DNA of 64,000 bases from Hofstenia miamia (Eukaryota; Xenacoelomorpha; Acoela; Hofsteniidae). The first letter of the stretch is position 1. The number at the start of each line of letters is the position of its first letter. Shown piece after piece: positions 38,801 to 45,813 of this stretch. Below the pieces are notes generated by a model. The model was not told the origin of the DNA, searched no databases, and was given only the letters and a program-made list of their open reading frames with translations. The position numbers were made by a program, and so were the translations under genes. The stretch covers positions 888,292 to 952,291 of the forward strand of contig CABFPE010000017.1 in NCBI GenBank assembly GCA_900660155.1, in the 5' to 3' direction.

Positions 38801-41800
38801 TTCTGCGCCCCTTTATATATATATGTGTTACCGTGTATTGACTTGATCAAAATTAGATTGTTTTTCTTAATGAAGTCTATACTTACTAATTGTATTCTAT
38901 AATAAAGTAAATTTACAATTTAGGACTCTTGTCAGTCTGCTAATGTAAGTAAAGCTGTACAGTGACTGTGTTGTGATTACATGATATTAATCTCCTTTTG
39001 ATGGCAACAATTTTTTTGAAATTTATATAACAGTTCCATTTTTAATAGTGTACTGTTTGCTGTTAATACCCTGGAGGTAATTTTCTACTTCCTTTCAGTG
39101 CGGAAACTTTGTACTTTTATTATACCAATTTCTCATGCCTAAATAAAACATCAGTTAGTATTGTATTTTGGAGCTTATATGAGCAAATAACGGCTATGAG
39201 TAGTAGTGTCGTAAATTTTAAAATCTGTACCTGAAAATGCCGTCTGCTTATTTATTTAAATCAAATATATTTCTTTAGCCTATTTTAAGTTCAGAAAGGA
39301 ATTGAACTAAAATAAATACTTTCTGCACTTGAATTATGCGCTCTATCCTTGCCTACTGTTTTGTTTGCATGTGCATGTTTTTATTGCAGTTTTAGTTAAA
39401 TTTTAAAATTTATTAATCTAATTCTATCGTGATTTGTTGTAAACTTGTTTTAACATCAGTTAGTGGCCTTCGCTTTCTATTTAAAGTTTGTTTCAGAATA
39501 TCATCGATTTAATTATTCTTATTAGAGTTTCTTCGTATTGTTTTGTGAGGTGTGTTTTAACAAACCGTTTTATTTATCTGCGCACTCAAAAAACCTGTGA
39601 TTTTTTTGATAAGTGATATTTTTATAACTTTTAGAAGGGTAGCAGTTGACTGTTTACCCATTTCGAACCCAATACACCACGGTGTTGTACCAATTACTGT
39701 GAGAAACGGCGCAATATTTTTGAACCCCCCACTCGATCCGACATTACTTGTCTAACACTGATCCGTGAACTGACTGATGAAAAAAATATTACTAGTATAA
39801 TATACAGAAAAATGTTTTAAAATTGAAGTATCATCAAAAAACCAATAAAAATACAAAATACTGTTTGACTTCTTAAATTGTTCCTTAAGGCTAAGCGCGC
39901 ACTGTTGATTATATAATTTAACAACTAAATAATGTGAAAATTTAATAGTTTATCAAAATTTTGTCAAGCGCGCAATAGTGATTTTTAATCTGCTTAATCC
40001 TTCATTTTAGAATGGATTTCATTACGACACTGCATGTCTTACGGCAGTAAATGGATTACCAGAAAGACGTAAGGGACTATTCTAGATAGATTGTGTGAAC
40101 ATGAACACACTATAAAGTTCTTTAATTACTTTCGAATGAATGCGTACTGTTTCGATCAATTACTGTAATTAGTTCGAATAACATTATGCAAACACAAATT
40201 TTCATAAAGAAATTTTTCTTTCTTATTAGTTGGAACCTTGTCATAGTTACAAGTGGCGTCACTTGGCAATACATTTTTTTGTTCTCCAAAAATAGAAATA
40301 AACAATTTTCAACAATTCTAGGGTCACAATTTTGGAAAATATCAAAACAACAAAATAATTATATAAATATAGCATAAAAATAGAGCCCCAATATTAGAAT
40401 GCAAACTTTAATAAACAATTTTAGACTGTTTTATGCAAAATTTAGATTATACATGTACATTTAGGTTAAGCAATGTCAAATAAAGCATATACTTACATAT
40501 ATTATGTTCACTATTAGGCAGAGAAACATTTGTTTAAAATAAAATAAAAGCTCTGGAAATTAATACATGTAATGAGCTGAATAACAGTTTGATTCTTCTT
40601 TCCAAATCAATTAATTCAGGCCAATTCTTAAAAAAAAACTCCTTTATATAAAGCAATGGACAAAATTGTTCTTAAAGTGCTTGTAGGAATTATTTTTTAT
40701 CTATAAATTATAATTCGAAGCTCGCTTCTGAATGAATCAACGCCTTTCATCGTTACGAATTGTTCAATTAAATAATTGCAGTGCGCGCATGCCATTGAAA
40801 ACGCTATGTTGTATTTTTTGTGTCAACAGTTTAATCAACGTGAAAATGGATCAAGGGGGAATTTTTTAGCTTCTGTGACCATTAAATTGCTAAAGAAAGC
40901 TCTGTGTTCTATTTTGTAAACTAAATAGTTTGCTATTTACGTAAATTAAAAATCAATAGTGCGCGCTACGCCTAAAACTACAATTGTTCATCCACCCTAA
41001 CAATTATCATATATATGACCCGTGATCCGTCCGGTCGAATTGGGTTGATCTGTTTCCTACCCTCATGAGAATTTTGAATTCATATTGACACAGCTTTGAA
41101 GTTGCGATTGAAATTGTATGTGATGATGCTTATGTATCGATCAGTTTAGTGCTTCCAGTATTCAAACAAGTAGAAGCAAAAATTGAAAAAACCTACCGTA
41201 CTCAAAATGCCGCCTGCCTATAAAGAAGGGCGATTGACTTTTAATTTTCAATAGTTCAATTCTTTTTGTTTTTAAGAATATTAATTGAAACAGTGTTGCG
41301 AATATCTCCTAGTCCATAGAAATGTGTAATTATTTATTAGTGGGTTTTTAAAATTTCTTCCCCGGTGTACGAATAGAGAATTTTATAAGATTATTCTAAA
41401 TTAAAGTGGACTTTTTTAGGTTAACAATGCAGGAAAAGTGAGTACTGCTAAGCGGAAGGAAGGTGTTACTGCTGTAGATCATCATGTAGTTAACAAACGC
41501 CATTCTTCTCTTTCAAACAAAATTGTCAAAAGTGATAGTATTGGGATGGAGTCATCAACGTTCCATCCTGTTGTCCTTCAATCGAGCGCTTTTGAAGCAG
41601 ATGATCCATGTACAATTTCATCCCATGATCGAGCCACTTGTTTGGTCTGTCACATTGCCAATGTTCCAGAGTTTGCAAGTAAGTGTATGCATATGTATTT
41701 AATACTTTGTATTACACCGAGAATAACTTCAGTTATAAGCATACGCATTTCAAAGTGAATATCGAACTAAAATACTATTTATGATGTACCATTCATCAAG

Positions 41801-42008
41801 TCAAATCGGTATTGAATCATTCTACTTCGACGTGCAGAATGGATGCAGTGTGCACAAGAAAATAAAGTTGTAATATTCTCTTGCAGTTATTTATTTATCA
41901 CACAGATGTTTCATACTCAATAGCAATAGTAGTACTTCATTTGATAATTTTCGTTTTTAATTATTCAGGGATATTATTATATAATGTCGGTTATGCAATG
42001 TTATAATG

Positions 42009-42064
<56 letters not shown>

Positions 42065-43327
42065 AGTATGCTAAAAGACTTATTGCCGCATGACTATTTT
42101 GAGGTGTCGAAAAATTTGGGGCAATTTGAACCAATATTAAAAAAGTTGTAAGAATAAAACTTGGCGCGCATAAACGTGTCGAAGGGCAATATATATATAT
42201 ATATATATATATATANNNNNNNNNNNNNNNNNNNNNNNNNNNNNNNNNNNNNNNNNNNNNNNNNNNNNNNNNNNNNNNNNNNNNNNNNNNNNNNNNNNNN
42301 NNNNNNNNNNNNNNNNNNNNNNNNNNNNNNNNNNNNNNNNNNNNNNNNNNNNNNNNNNNNNNNNNNNNNNNNNNNNNNNNNNNNNNNNNNNNNNNNNNNN
42401 NNNNNNNNNNNNNNNNNNNNNNNNNNNNNNNNNNNNNNNNNNNNNNNTATGTATATATATATATATATACACGAAGATCTAGATACTAAGCCAAATACTC
42501 GAAATTCATACAAATAGAAATGAGGCCCTTATTTCAAATGCGTTCTATGTTATGGATCGCAAACTGCGGGCGCTAGATATAAACCTCACTGTATTAATAG
42601 CCGTTATATTTGTATCTATATGCATATACACACACGCTAATGTCTTATCTCTGTATTTGGTGTTTTTCCAGAATTGGCTACATATAAATATAGGAACTGA
42701 GTAAAGGCTTCTATTTTTCCAAAAAATGAGTTTTTGCGATGAACTGAATGGATCTTGTTAACAATGTGTATGAAGACATATTACAAAGAGACTGTCGTAC
42801 AACATTTCAGAAATTTAAGAGAGAAAACAATTTTATGTGGCTAAGTGTAAGTGCGTAGTGGGAGACATGTATATATATCCTTACAATAATAGCTTGCTAT
42901 CATGATAATACATACAAAATTTGATCTCTTACTTCAAATAATATGAAAGTTTTCTATTTGTGGCAGAAATTTTGTTTATTTATTTGTGTATTTAGATTTG
43001 GATGCAAACCTATCTCATTTGGCTTCAGATGAAACCGAATTTAGTTCCAAGAGGCGAGTGATTGTGAGTTGGATTATCAAACTTTTAAGTTCTGTCACTT
43101 TGAAATCTACTCAACAAACTTTGCTTAAACTCAAGGCGGACTATCCCAAGCAATTCAACGACTTATGCTTCTACAGTGAGGTCAACAATATTATTGCGGT
43201 GTATGGTGTTTGGCAACATTCGAGGAATTTTCTTCATAAACTCTTCAGTGAGTGCGAATTTGAACCATTGTATGTTATTTCTGAACGCATTTTGGAAAAT
43301 AAAGGCCTCCAATCTGATAAATTTTAG
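8195..43327 (+). CDS. rictor: Rictor, TORC2 scaffold subunit (16 coding exons, spliced)
   Basis: Rictor is the scaffold that defines TOR complex 2. With TOR, LST8 and SIN1 it directs phosphorylation of AGC kinases such as AKT, SGK and PKC. Exons: 8195-8407, 8500-8748, 16559-16835, 17204-17456, 20470-20690, 21112-21337, 22806-23106, 25207-25437, 25497-25624, 27054-27336, 27425-27698, 27888-28210, 28560-28805, 35765-35953, 41420-41678, 42996-43327. All introns are GT-AG, phases agree, and the total is 4005 nt, giving 1334 residues. Conserved blocks occur in the family order: the N-terminal helical repeats (about 20-250), central repeats (250-960) and the C-terminal domain (1120-1320). Human Rictor is about 1700 residues; the shortfall lies mostly in the disordered middle (about 970-1075), which lacks the long Ser/Thr-rich phospho-region. 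The 5' end is uncertain: ATG 8195 follows an in-frame stop (8192-8194), but 'gctag' at 8197-8201 could also be a splice acceptor with an upstream exon I did not find. Confidence 0.93.
8500..8748 (+). CDS. rictor: Rictor exon 2
   Basis: Residues 72-154, 83 whole codons. It opens with IRAAGLRAIRHFI, nearly identical to the vertebrate VRAAGLRALRYLI, and continues with RIQAIQLIRKLI, matching RTQALRLVRKMI. Acceptor cgcttAG, donor GTTTGT. Only 92 bp of intron separate it from exon 1. Confidence 0.95.
8990..12136 (+). mobile_element. AP-endonuclease LINE (CR1/Jockey-like), decayed
   Basis: Sits in Rictor intron 2, same strand. Domains in order: endonuclease start 9011-9250 (FLLANARSL, FIFISETWLDP), GDFN motif near 9494-9530 (LLICGDFNIPNV), reverse transcriptase 10340-11100 (YRLIAILS, DISKAFDRLPHSILL, and the YVDDT active site near 11005), then a C-terminal tail ending near 12064. 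The pieces are spread over several frames with stops, so it is inactive. The 3' end carries AATAAA and a short ATT tail (about 12110-12136). The 259-bp duplicate at 11196-11715 is probably an assembly artefact. No ORF1 seen, so it is 5'-truncated. Confidence 0.8.
11196..11715 (+). repeat. 259-bp direct duplicate around a single N
   Basis: 11196-11454 and 11457-11715 differ at one visible base (ctcccg versus ctcctg) and flank the N at 11455. It duplicates the LINE reverse-transcriptase tail and most likely represents overlapping contig ends. Confidence 0.85.
12137..13683 (-). mobile_element. R4/Dong-type LINE fragment with restriction-like endonuclease
   Basis: Minus strand. 13666-13232 encodes the end of a reverse transcriptase, with active site LWYMDDLKMYA and INTWAIPVLRYSAGIV. 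Then, with frame changes, a linker containing NGDVDRLYMARHLVGKGLL (about 13160). Then 12966-12181: KRETEALIMAAQEQAIRTN, a zinc-knuckle remnant CRLC, and the PD-(D/E)XK endonuclease block ARRPDIAVVDKEKR with the following acidic strand and KIDKYRELAEEIERLWK. This order (RT, CCHC, endonuclease) is that of R2/R4-type LINEs. The knuckle has lost its second half (KNHLIAGSEKLAQ replaces the usual HxxxC part). 5' two thirds missing. Confidence 0.8.
14010..15694. mobile_element. Harbinger-like palindromic element, TTA target duplication
   Basis: Inverted ends GGGTGCATTCACACAGAAAG (14010) and its near-complement ending at 15694, flanked by TTA at 14007-14009 and 15695-15697. Copy B of the host MITE shows the single TTA (37120-37122), giving direct proof of insertion. 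The motif 'ttctgtgtgaa' or its complement recurs many times near both ends. A 3-bp TWA target and GGG-starting ends fit PIF/Harbinger. About 1 kb without the nested hAT; no transposase seen, so non-autonomous. Confidence 0.75.
14877..15555 (+). mobile_element. hAT element nested in the Harbinger-like element
   Basis: 679 bp, starting CAGGGATCC and ending CGATCCCTG, with the 8-bp target duplication GTGAATAC at 14869-14876 and 15556-15563. Removing it restores the palindrome of the outer element. An ORF at 15010-15360 retains the hAT C-terminal dimerisation block (SNQVERLFSKAGYALSDYQN, then RLLPLNLEIKIFL). The rest of the transposase is gone. Subterminal regions hold many copies of GATTAATCG in both orientations, probably transposase binding sites. 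Confidence 0.88.
15750..16558. other. Distal intron 2, no element recognised
   Basis: AT-rich intron sequence before exon 3. ORFs on both strands at 15882-16221 overlap each other and show no domain I recognise. I see nothing else here. Confidence 0.5.
16559..16835 (+). CDS. rictor: Rictor exon 3
   Basis: Residues 155-247, ending in phase 1. Contains AVLCELALTNPERL (vertebrate AIICELALQNPEVV) and RLINHPDSRQYIHV (LLNHPKTRQYVRA). It is separated from exon 2 by a 7.8 kb intron filled with transposons, yet the reading frame joins cleanly. Confidence 0.95.
17204..17456 (+). CDS. rictor: Rictor exon 4
   Basis: Acceptor tttAG at 17203 restores the split valine codon from exon 3. Contains AIVSMFRSWPGMIRMC (vertebrate IIATFRSWAGIINLC) and LQSLLGVL. 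Donor gatgg|GTAGGT, phase 2. A second AG at 17219-17220 would break the frame, so 17204 was chosen. Confidence 0.93.
17457..18469. other. Proximal intron 4, nothing recognised
   Basis: AT-rich, low-complexity in parts. No gene or transposon coding sequence seen until the hAT remnant that follows. Confidence 0.5.
18470..19620 (+). mobile_element. Decayed hAT-like transposon with BED/CGGBP1-type finger
   Basis: In Rictor intron 4. Starts with a finger-like region (FRAFSTDGEVFHCDLNDKNA, then QVEQHINTQQ), followed by IYIVVDDTSD, LLLSEDAPYRKKIGNG, CFAHAFHRC and ends with the hAT C-terminal block APITSVDVKRSFSKYKTLL. This is the domain order of the CGGBP1-like hAT transposases that are widespread in invertebrates. 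Frames change repeatedly and stops are present, so it is a dead copy. 'tgcatat' words occur on both flanks (18320-18380 and 19690-19750), but I could not define the terminal repeats. Confidence 0.7.
19621..20469. other. Distal intron 4, nothing recognised
   Basis: AT-rich intron sequence without a recognisable element. Confidence 0.5.
20470..20690 (+). CDS. rictor: Rictor exon 5
   Basis: Encodes LMEGFVVSEAAAVL (vertebrate LSDGFVAAEAKTIL) and SAGLLETLVGVI (RNGLLEGLVEVI). Two GT donors lie close together at 20687 and 20691; only 20691 keeps frame with exon 6. The donor runs straight into a short AT microsatellite. Confidence 0.92.
20783..20816. repeat. (AT)n microsatellite in intron 5
   Basis: About 34 bp of uninterrupted AT, with a shorter AT run just after the exon 5 donor (20691-20706). 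Confidence 0.9.
21112..21337 (+). CDS. rictor: Rictor exon 6
   Basis: Begins after tgtgcAG and encodes LPTLMTLAASFD, matching the vertebrate LPTLMNMAASFD, then a lysine/arginine-containing helix KRLVAQKALAFLQSLYG. Ends in phase 2 at cg|GTAAAT. Confidence 0.94.
21338..22805. other. Intron 6; possible short hAT-like relic
   Basis: Mostly unassigned. The stretch 22040-22510 has repeated 'atccgcat/atccgcac' words and a palindromic 'gcatctgcgcggattgc', a style seen in non-autonomous hAT ends, but no target duplication could be defined. The minus ORF at 22110-22352 is not recognisable. Confidence 0.3.
22806..23106 (+). CDS. rictor: Rictor exon 7
   Basis: Completes the split Arg codon from exon 6, then encodes FQQLLRFIQRC, KWNFGYILTTLTLLRS (position of vertebrate EWNWNLIGTILKW) and IKFLKSIAQYFQPD (LHRFVRRLLYFYKP). 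Ends phase 0 at atg|GTATGC. Confidence 0.9.
23107..25206. other. Intron 7; unidentified coding-like stretch at 24526-24820
   Basis: Mostly AT-rich. 24526-24820 reads as charged, helical peptide in two overlapping frames (SKKIEECIEDCGEMNNTF, then HPEYKIEIMEVLSNIV). It resembles a decayed coding fragment of unknown origin. Exons 7 and 8 join in phase without it, so it is not part of Rictor. Confidence 0.4.
25207..25437 (+). CDS. rictor: Rictor exon 8
   Basis: 77 codons. LLYDIVNCIRDAC matches the vertebrate block LVKDIVQWLNAS, and LNTMSSEYFLLIGHLS matches LTTLSQHYFLFIGTLS, followed by MLEKIDFYSA. Phase 0 at both ends, joining exons 7 and 9 directly. The coding-like stretch at 24526-24820 is therefore intronic. 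Confidence 0.95.
25497..25624 (+). CDS. rictor: Rictor exon 9
   Basis: Short exon after a 59-bp intron. CLNYANDRNARMVLQCAL aligns with the vertebrate SLDYSRDGLARVILSKIL, and HLEVRLYATR with ACRLYATKH. Ends in phase 2. Confidence 0.94.
25815..26704 (-). mobile_element. Possible tyrosine-recombinase-type transposon remnant
   Basis: In intron 9, antisense. 26704-26153 encodes 183 residues that look like the N-terminal helical (SAM-like) domain of tyrosine recombinases: LKPSTIALYLAALKYLLEYI, then VQVKLITRPGFILKVSDFEK-like text. A second piece at 26012-25815 (LTLAQRAYGKCGTALSQMSQ) may belong to the same element. A Crypton-type DNA transposon is my best guess; a tyrosine-recombinase retroelement is possible. 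It looks broken and no termini were found. Confidence 0.4.
26997..27026. repeat. (AT)n microsatellite before exon 10
   Basis: About 28 bp of AT lying 27 bp upstream of the exon 10 acceptor. Confidence 0.9.
27054..27336 (+). CDS. rictor: Rictor exon 10
   Basis: Acceptor atctAG follows an AT microsatellite. Encodes RFFGVLLRAY (vertebrate HLRVLLRAN), IVQLYDKDASVSAAAFDI (VTQLHDKNKTISSEALDI) and KPSLLHLGDRGRLLF (KPALSHLGDKGLLLL). Phase 2 in, phase 0 out. Confidence 0.96.
27425..27698 (+). CDS. rictor: Rictor exon 11
   Basis: VQLWKDEFCTRYVSLVQ aligns with the vertebrate QLEKWHREYNSKYVDLIE, and HLPNHLFGELCHHTNGAQYL with YLPIHLYGQLVHHKTGCHLL, one of the best-conserved Rictor blocks. Ends in phase 1. 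Confidence 0.96.
27888..28210 (+). CDS. rictor: Rictor exon 12
   Basis: VKAALWSVSHMASS aligns with the vertebrate LKASLWALGNIGSS; YSVRGTALYAAGLIGLH with LSIRGTCVYVLGLIAKT; FGWISIQRS with HNWDAVRHS. The end was placed at the strong donor GTAAGG (28211), because codons beyond it lose similarity and exon 13 joins in phase 0. Confidence 0.9.
28560..28805 (+). CDS. rictor: Rictor exon 13 (variable middle)
   Basis: 82 codons, basic and serine/proline-rich at first (TRRSTISSPRSKLR). Little similarity to other Rictors until its end, NLFTTKRDAQ, which with exon 14 (GYAVL) recreates the family block SSRDAFGYATL. That match supports joining 28805 to 35765 across a 7 kb intron. Donor caa|GTACAT is weak. 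Confidence 0.82.
28909..31850 (-). mobile_element. CR1/L2-type LINE with zinc-finger ORF1, RT core deleted
   Basis: In intron 13, antisense, nearly end to end. ORF1: 31800-31300 has a PHD-like Cys/His finger (CFVCVLDF, LRCFNCNN, AHRKCIG, CCCTPC) and a coiled-coil-like stretch; 31280-30972 has an RRM-like block (HMFIGRVSQQCCEEDIVSYC, then FWPSDVIVRRFF). ORF2: endonuclease end at 30589-30197 (CLIVTGDFNVHM, THPAGKILDLVIT); linker at 30140-29900 (YDEELRALKRQRRSLERKYR); then directly the late RT and C-terminus at 29880-29020 (IYADDNEIYFS, SRLDYCNSLYVGLP, INAVCSNC, SPTSWNALSTNLK). The palm region between linker and YADD is missing. Ends in a TAA tail (minus sense) at 28909-28928. Confidence 0.85.
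32380..33730. mobile_element. Element with long inverted repeats (about 230 bp)
   Basis: Left arm about 32390-32610 and right arm about 33510-33720 are inverted copies: both encode, on opposite strands, the shared text LNLLKHFM and NLKILIIC. Between them a minus-strand coding-like region (33060-32720) reads LLGMKVKIGILNGPQNDEVH and TEKRTFVSTMFESLKKLDIN in different frames. Transposon class not assigned; termini not defined. Confidence 0.5.
34815..35264 (+). pseudogene. Unidentified 149-codon ORF in intron 13
   Basis: Open for 450 bp on the sense strand. The best part reads MTPSQVHVISQTLIQARLLV, then SCSCGSEVLWGVVPSGLQTL and MNYGMHYQDFWKI, and looks like a helical globular protein rather than random translation. 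I do not recognise the family. It is not Rictor: exons 13 and 14 join in phase and recreate the conserved block without it. No good splice acceptor precedes it. It could be a retrocopied gene fragment, an unspliced nested gene or a transposon piece. Confidence 0.35.
35765..35953 (+). CDS. rictor: Rictor exon 14
   Basis: 63 codons. Starts GYAVLNELHRSQS (vertebrate GYATLKRLQQQR) and ends FLGIAIPCDLSVLFQ (YIGLALPVDINDIFQ). Strong donor caa|GTAAGT. Confidence 0.95.
36080..38500 (-). mobile_element. Decayed LINE, split by a Tigger-like MITE
   Basis: Antisense in intron 14. 37624-37394 encodes a reverse-transcriptase entry region (LACELVEPITKLINLSFS, LQKAKLGNSLVSDIRP). Upstream, 38060-37900 has a basic linker (AFKRGYKVLFKK). 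Beyond the MITE at 36772-37192 the RT resumes with TGARQGIKLLLWFFAVYLQ (about 36660) and FKTSNPPGLKLNDLTI, LLGAHIQSKI (about 36450). Heavily frameshifted. Clade not resolved beyond CR1/Jockey-like. Confidence 0.5.
36772..37192. mobile_element. Tigger/pogo-like MITE, copy B, complete
   Basis: 421 bp with inverted ends CAGTATTCCCTCTCTATTCG and, complemented from the right, CAGAATACCCTCACCTATTC, flanked by TA at 36770-36771 and 37193-37194. No transposase. It matches copy A in intron 2 over its length and preserves the uninterrupted TTA at 37120-37122. The minus ORF 36869-37114 is repeat text. Confidence 0.85.
38501..39888. other. Intron 14, central part, nothing recognised
   Basis: AT-rich. 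No coding exon matching Rictor and no transposon protein seen. Short AT run at 38815-38824. Confidence 0.5.
39889..40972. mobile_element. TAA-flanked non-autonomous element with GCGCGC ends
   Basis: 1084 bp. Left end GGCTAAGCGCGCACTGTTGA and right end, complemented, GGCGTAGCGCGCACTATTGA. Flanked by TAA at 39886-39888 and 40973-40975. A further GCGCGC word occurs inside each end (39969 and about 40784). The 3-bp TWA target fits PIF/Harbinger. No transposase is visible; the ORF at 40186-40377 is not recognisable. Confidence 0.65.
41420..41678 (+). CDS. rictor: Rictor exon 15 (probable zinc-site block)
   Basis: Low-complexity Ser/Lys-rich start, then SSHDRATCLVCHIANVPEF, aligned with the vertebrate HTDDNCLYCVCIEILGF. 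The CxxC with an upstream His fits the zinc-binding motif of the Rictor C-terminal domain. Acceptor ttttttAG, donor GTAAGT, phase 1 out. Confidence 0.9.
41679..42995. other. Intron 15 with microsatellites and an assembly gap
   Basis: (AT)n then (GT)n at about 42010-42064. (AT)n from about 42189 enters a run of 232 N (42216-42447) and resumes to about 42470. The gap was probably caused by the microsatellite. Nothing else seen. Confidence 0.85.
42996..43327 (+). CDS. rictor: Rictor exon 16 (C-terminus, TAG stop)
   Basis: Completes a split Asn codon. Encodes IIKLLSSVTLKSTQQTLLKL (vertebrate VINLSSSVSTKCHETGLLTI), DYPKQFNDLCFYSEVNNII (KYPQTFDDICLYSEVSHLL) and RNFLHKLFSECEF (RRFIQELFQDVQF). Stops at 43325-43327, close to where the vertebrate protein ends after the same block. 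Confidence 0.96.
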
Positions 43328-43478
43328 TTTCTTTAGCTAACAAAAAAGTAAATTATGCCCACTGAAATTACGTTTTTATATTTTGTAATCATGAACAAAT
43401 ATTTTCGAAGGCATCAAGGATCGTAATTTTTATTTAAAAGAGTAAAAAGTGTCAACGTGTATTAAGTGAACTCAGCAT

Positions 43479-43484
43479 AATAAA
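43479..43484 (+). promoter_or_regulatory. Candidate poly(A) signal of Rictor
   Basis: AATAAA about 150 bp after the stop codon, the first such hexamer in the 3' flank, followed by T-rich sequence. Fits a short 3' UTR; no transcript evidence is available here. Confidence 0.5.
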
Positions 43485-43499
43485 ATATTTTGTCATTTT

Positions 43500-44380
43500 T
43501 CATTTTAATTTGTTTGTTGAATTGTACTGAGAAACTTTTCTCTGTATTTTCATCTTAAATTTGTTCTTTTGTGCTGTAGTTAGTTACGCTGCTCGTCAAT
43601 AATTATTTAGTTCTATTTCGCAAGAATTGATTACCCAAAGGAGAACCAGTTTTGTAAATTGTGTTAAATCTTGCGTTTAACTCTCCACTTTATTTTTATA
43701 TTGAAAATTCAGAATTTTTTTGTTGTTGGACTATATTTTCCAGAGGCTCAGTGTTATCGAGTTTATTTATTTATTCAAGCTCAATTGTCGGGTGCTATGT
43801 TTTATTGCTGCTGTATTTCCCAAATGGTGCTATTTTTATATTTATATTATATTTTAAAAAAATTATTATTTTGTTGTTTGATTTCCAGTTCATGGCAGTA
43901 GGTATGCCATAAATTTACGAACTTCATATCACCACTTTGAACAAATTTACAATGCCTTTTTAGGACGTATTGCTTAGATTTAAAAACCAAGGGTTAGCAT
44001 CTTTATACATATATGAATATACCCATGTATACTAGTTTTAGAAAAAATCATTGTGATTAATTGATTAAAACTTAGTGATTAAATTTCAATTAATTTACAA
44101 AACCGATAGAATTTAACATTTACTTTACTTAAATAGCTATATTTAACTTTTCCTTTACATTGTGTAGTTTGTACATATTTACAAAATTGCAAACCTTACA
44201 ATAAGTAACTTATATGTACAGTATTTACAAAATTTAACAATATATATACAACATAGACAAGTAAGAAAAAATATAAGCTACACAGAACATTAATTAAAAA
44301 AACAAGACAAAATAAAATAAAAAAGACATATAGATTATAAATAATTTGCAGCTAGTAATTTCTTCAAACATTTGATTCAG
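43500..44380. other. Downstream flank of Rictor, nothing recognised
   Basis: AT-rich. Overlapping ORFs at 43661-43912 are hydrophobic low-complexity translations without a recognisable domain. Confidence 0.5.
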
Positions 44381-44510
44381 TGTTATTGCCATATTCATAT
44401 TGGTTTGCGAGTAGGTTCTCCTTCAGCCGTTTTTTAAATCGATTTATGTCTGGTGCTTTCCGAATATTGATCGGCAATTTGTTCAAAAGCTAAAGTCGGC
44501 AAGCTGTTGA
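44380..44510 (-). mobile_element. LINE C-terminal scrap
   Basis: Minus strand encodes LLNKLPINIRKAPDINRFKK, then RLKENLLANQYEYGNN, the typical end of CR1/Jockey-type ORF2 (W-N-x-LP ... FKxxLK). Only about 40 codons remain. Confidence 0.55.
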
Positions 44511-45319
44511 AGAAAAAGAGAAATTCCAATATTTTCATTTTATTTGAGTATTGGTAATTTAAATTTTTACTTTATGCAATAGTACAATTATGGTATTGGT
44601 TCTGCGTTACTGGTATAAATTTTGGTAATACTGTTATTTGATTTAAAATGCATGTTACAATGCAAATAAAAGGTTATTAGGTAACTGACAAAAGTATGTG
44701 TAATAGAAAATTTTACCCTTGAAATGGATCTTACATTATACTTGGAGGCCGCTTCAACCATTATTTATACCTCAATACAGTTAACTGAATCAAATGGGAC
44801 TAATCAATAATTTAATTTGAATGATAAAAAGTCTTATCTTTCAGCCATCTAATTTAAACATCTTCTAATTGTTACAATAACTAGGAAATTTCCGGTGCTA
44901 TGCACGGGGATTTCAATGGGCTGTATTAGATATTTAATAAATTAATAAACTTTAAACAAACCATATGTTGTATTTTTAATATTTTATTAACGAAATAAGT
45001 AATAAATGTCATCATTATAAATTGGTAAAATGATTTTTATTCACAATTTTAGCATATGTAACTCCTTAAATTAACCATATAATATTATAAGCTCATTCAA
45101 AGCATGGTAACACCTAATGCAAGAGTGTATAGAATCACAACAAAATCGATTCCATTATTGTGGGTGTATAGATAAGATGTTAACATTAGCGCTAAAACAT
45201 TTTGTTTCCATGAGCACATATTTACCAATAACAAGAGTACGCATATGCAACAACATTATAATGAAATAGTGAAATCTCTAGAGAACAATGTGAAGATAAA
45301 GGATAATCTTCTTTCGTAT

Positions 45320-45720
45320 TTAGATTTGTTTACAAGATCGATAAACTTAATGCGAAGCTTGGCCTTAAATTAACAACTAACATGTTCGATCAATCTAATG
45401 AAATTTATAAGATTCAATGCACCTGTGGTGATGATTATATCGGATGTTCCGGGTCAGCAATTAAGCAGAAGAATAAAAGACCATGAATCTAATTCGACCA
45501 TTTCAAAACACCTAAAAAATTGTGGACTAAATTATGATGTAAAAATTTTAAAGAATACTGATGTAAAATATTGCAAAATCACTGAAAGCATTCTTTGGGG
45601 AGAAAATTTTAAAATATCTACAAAGATCTGGATGCAAAAAAAATTACACGGGTCTAAAAAAATTTTTTTTGAAAATACCTGAAACTAATACATAAGAAGT
45701 TTTCTGGGTAAAATAAATTA
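45320..45720 (+). mobile_element. Penelope-like element remnant, GIY-YIG endonuclease end
   Basis: Encodes KLNAKLGLKLTTNM, NEIYKIQCTCGDDYIG (GIY-YIG start) and then QQLSRRIKDHES, STISKHLKNC and VKILKNTDVKYCKITESI, as in the C-terminal endonuclease of Penelope-like retroelements. It is a 3' fragment, broken and old-looking; no reverse transcriptase recognised upstream. Confidence 0.65.
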
Positions 45721-45813
45721 TTCTGGCTTTCCATCAAAAAAGGCGCTGCATACTATGGAAAATTGGAAAATGCGGGCGGTAGAAATCCCATAGTATCTAG
45801 TTCCCGTATAATA

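Noticed and set aside
42094-42517. ORFs spanning the N run in intron 15
   Set aside because: Made of translated N and (AT)n only.
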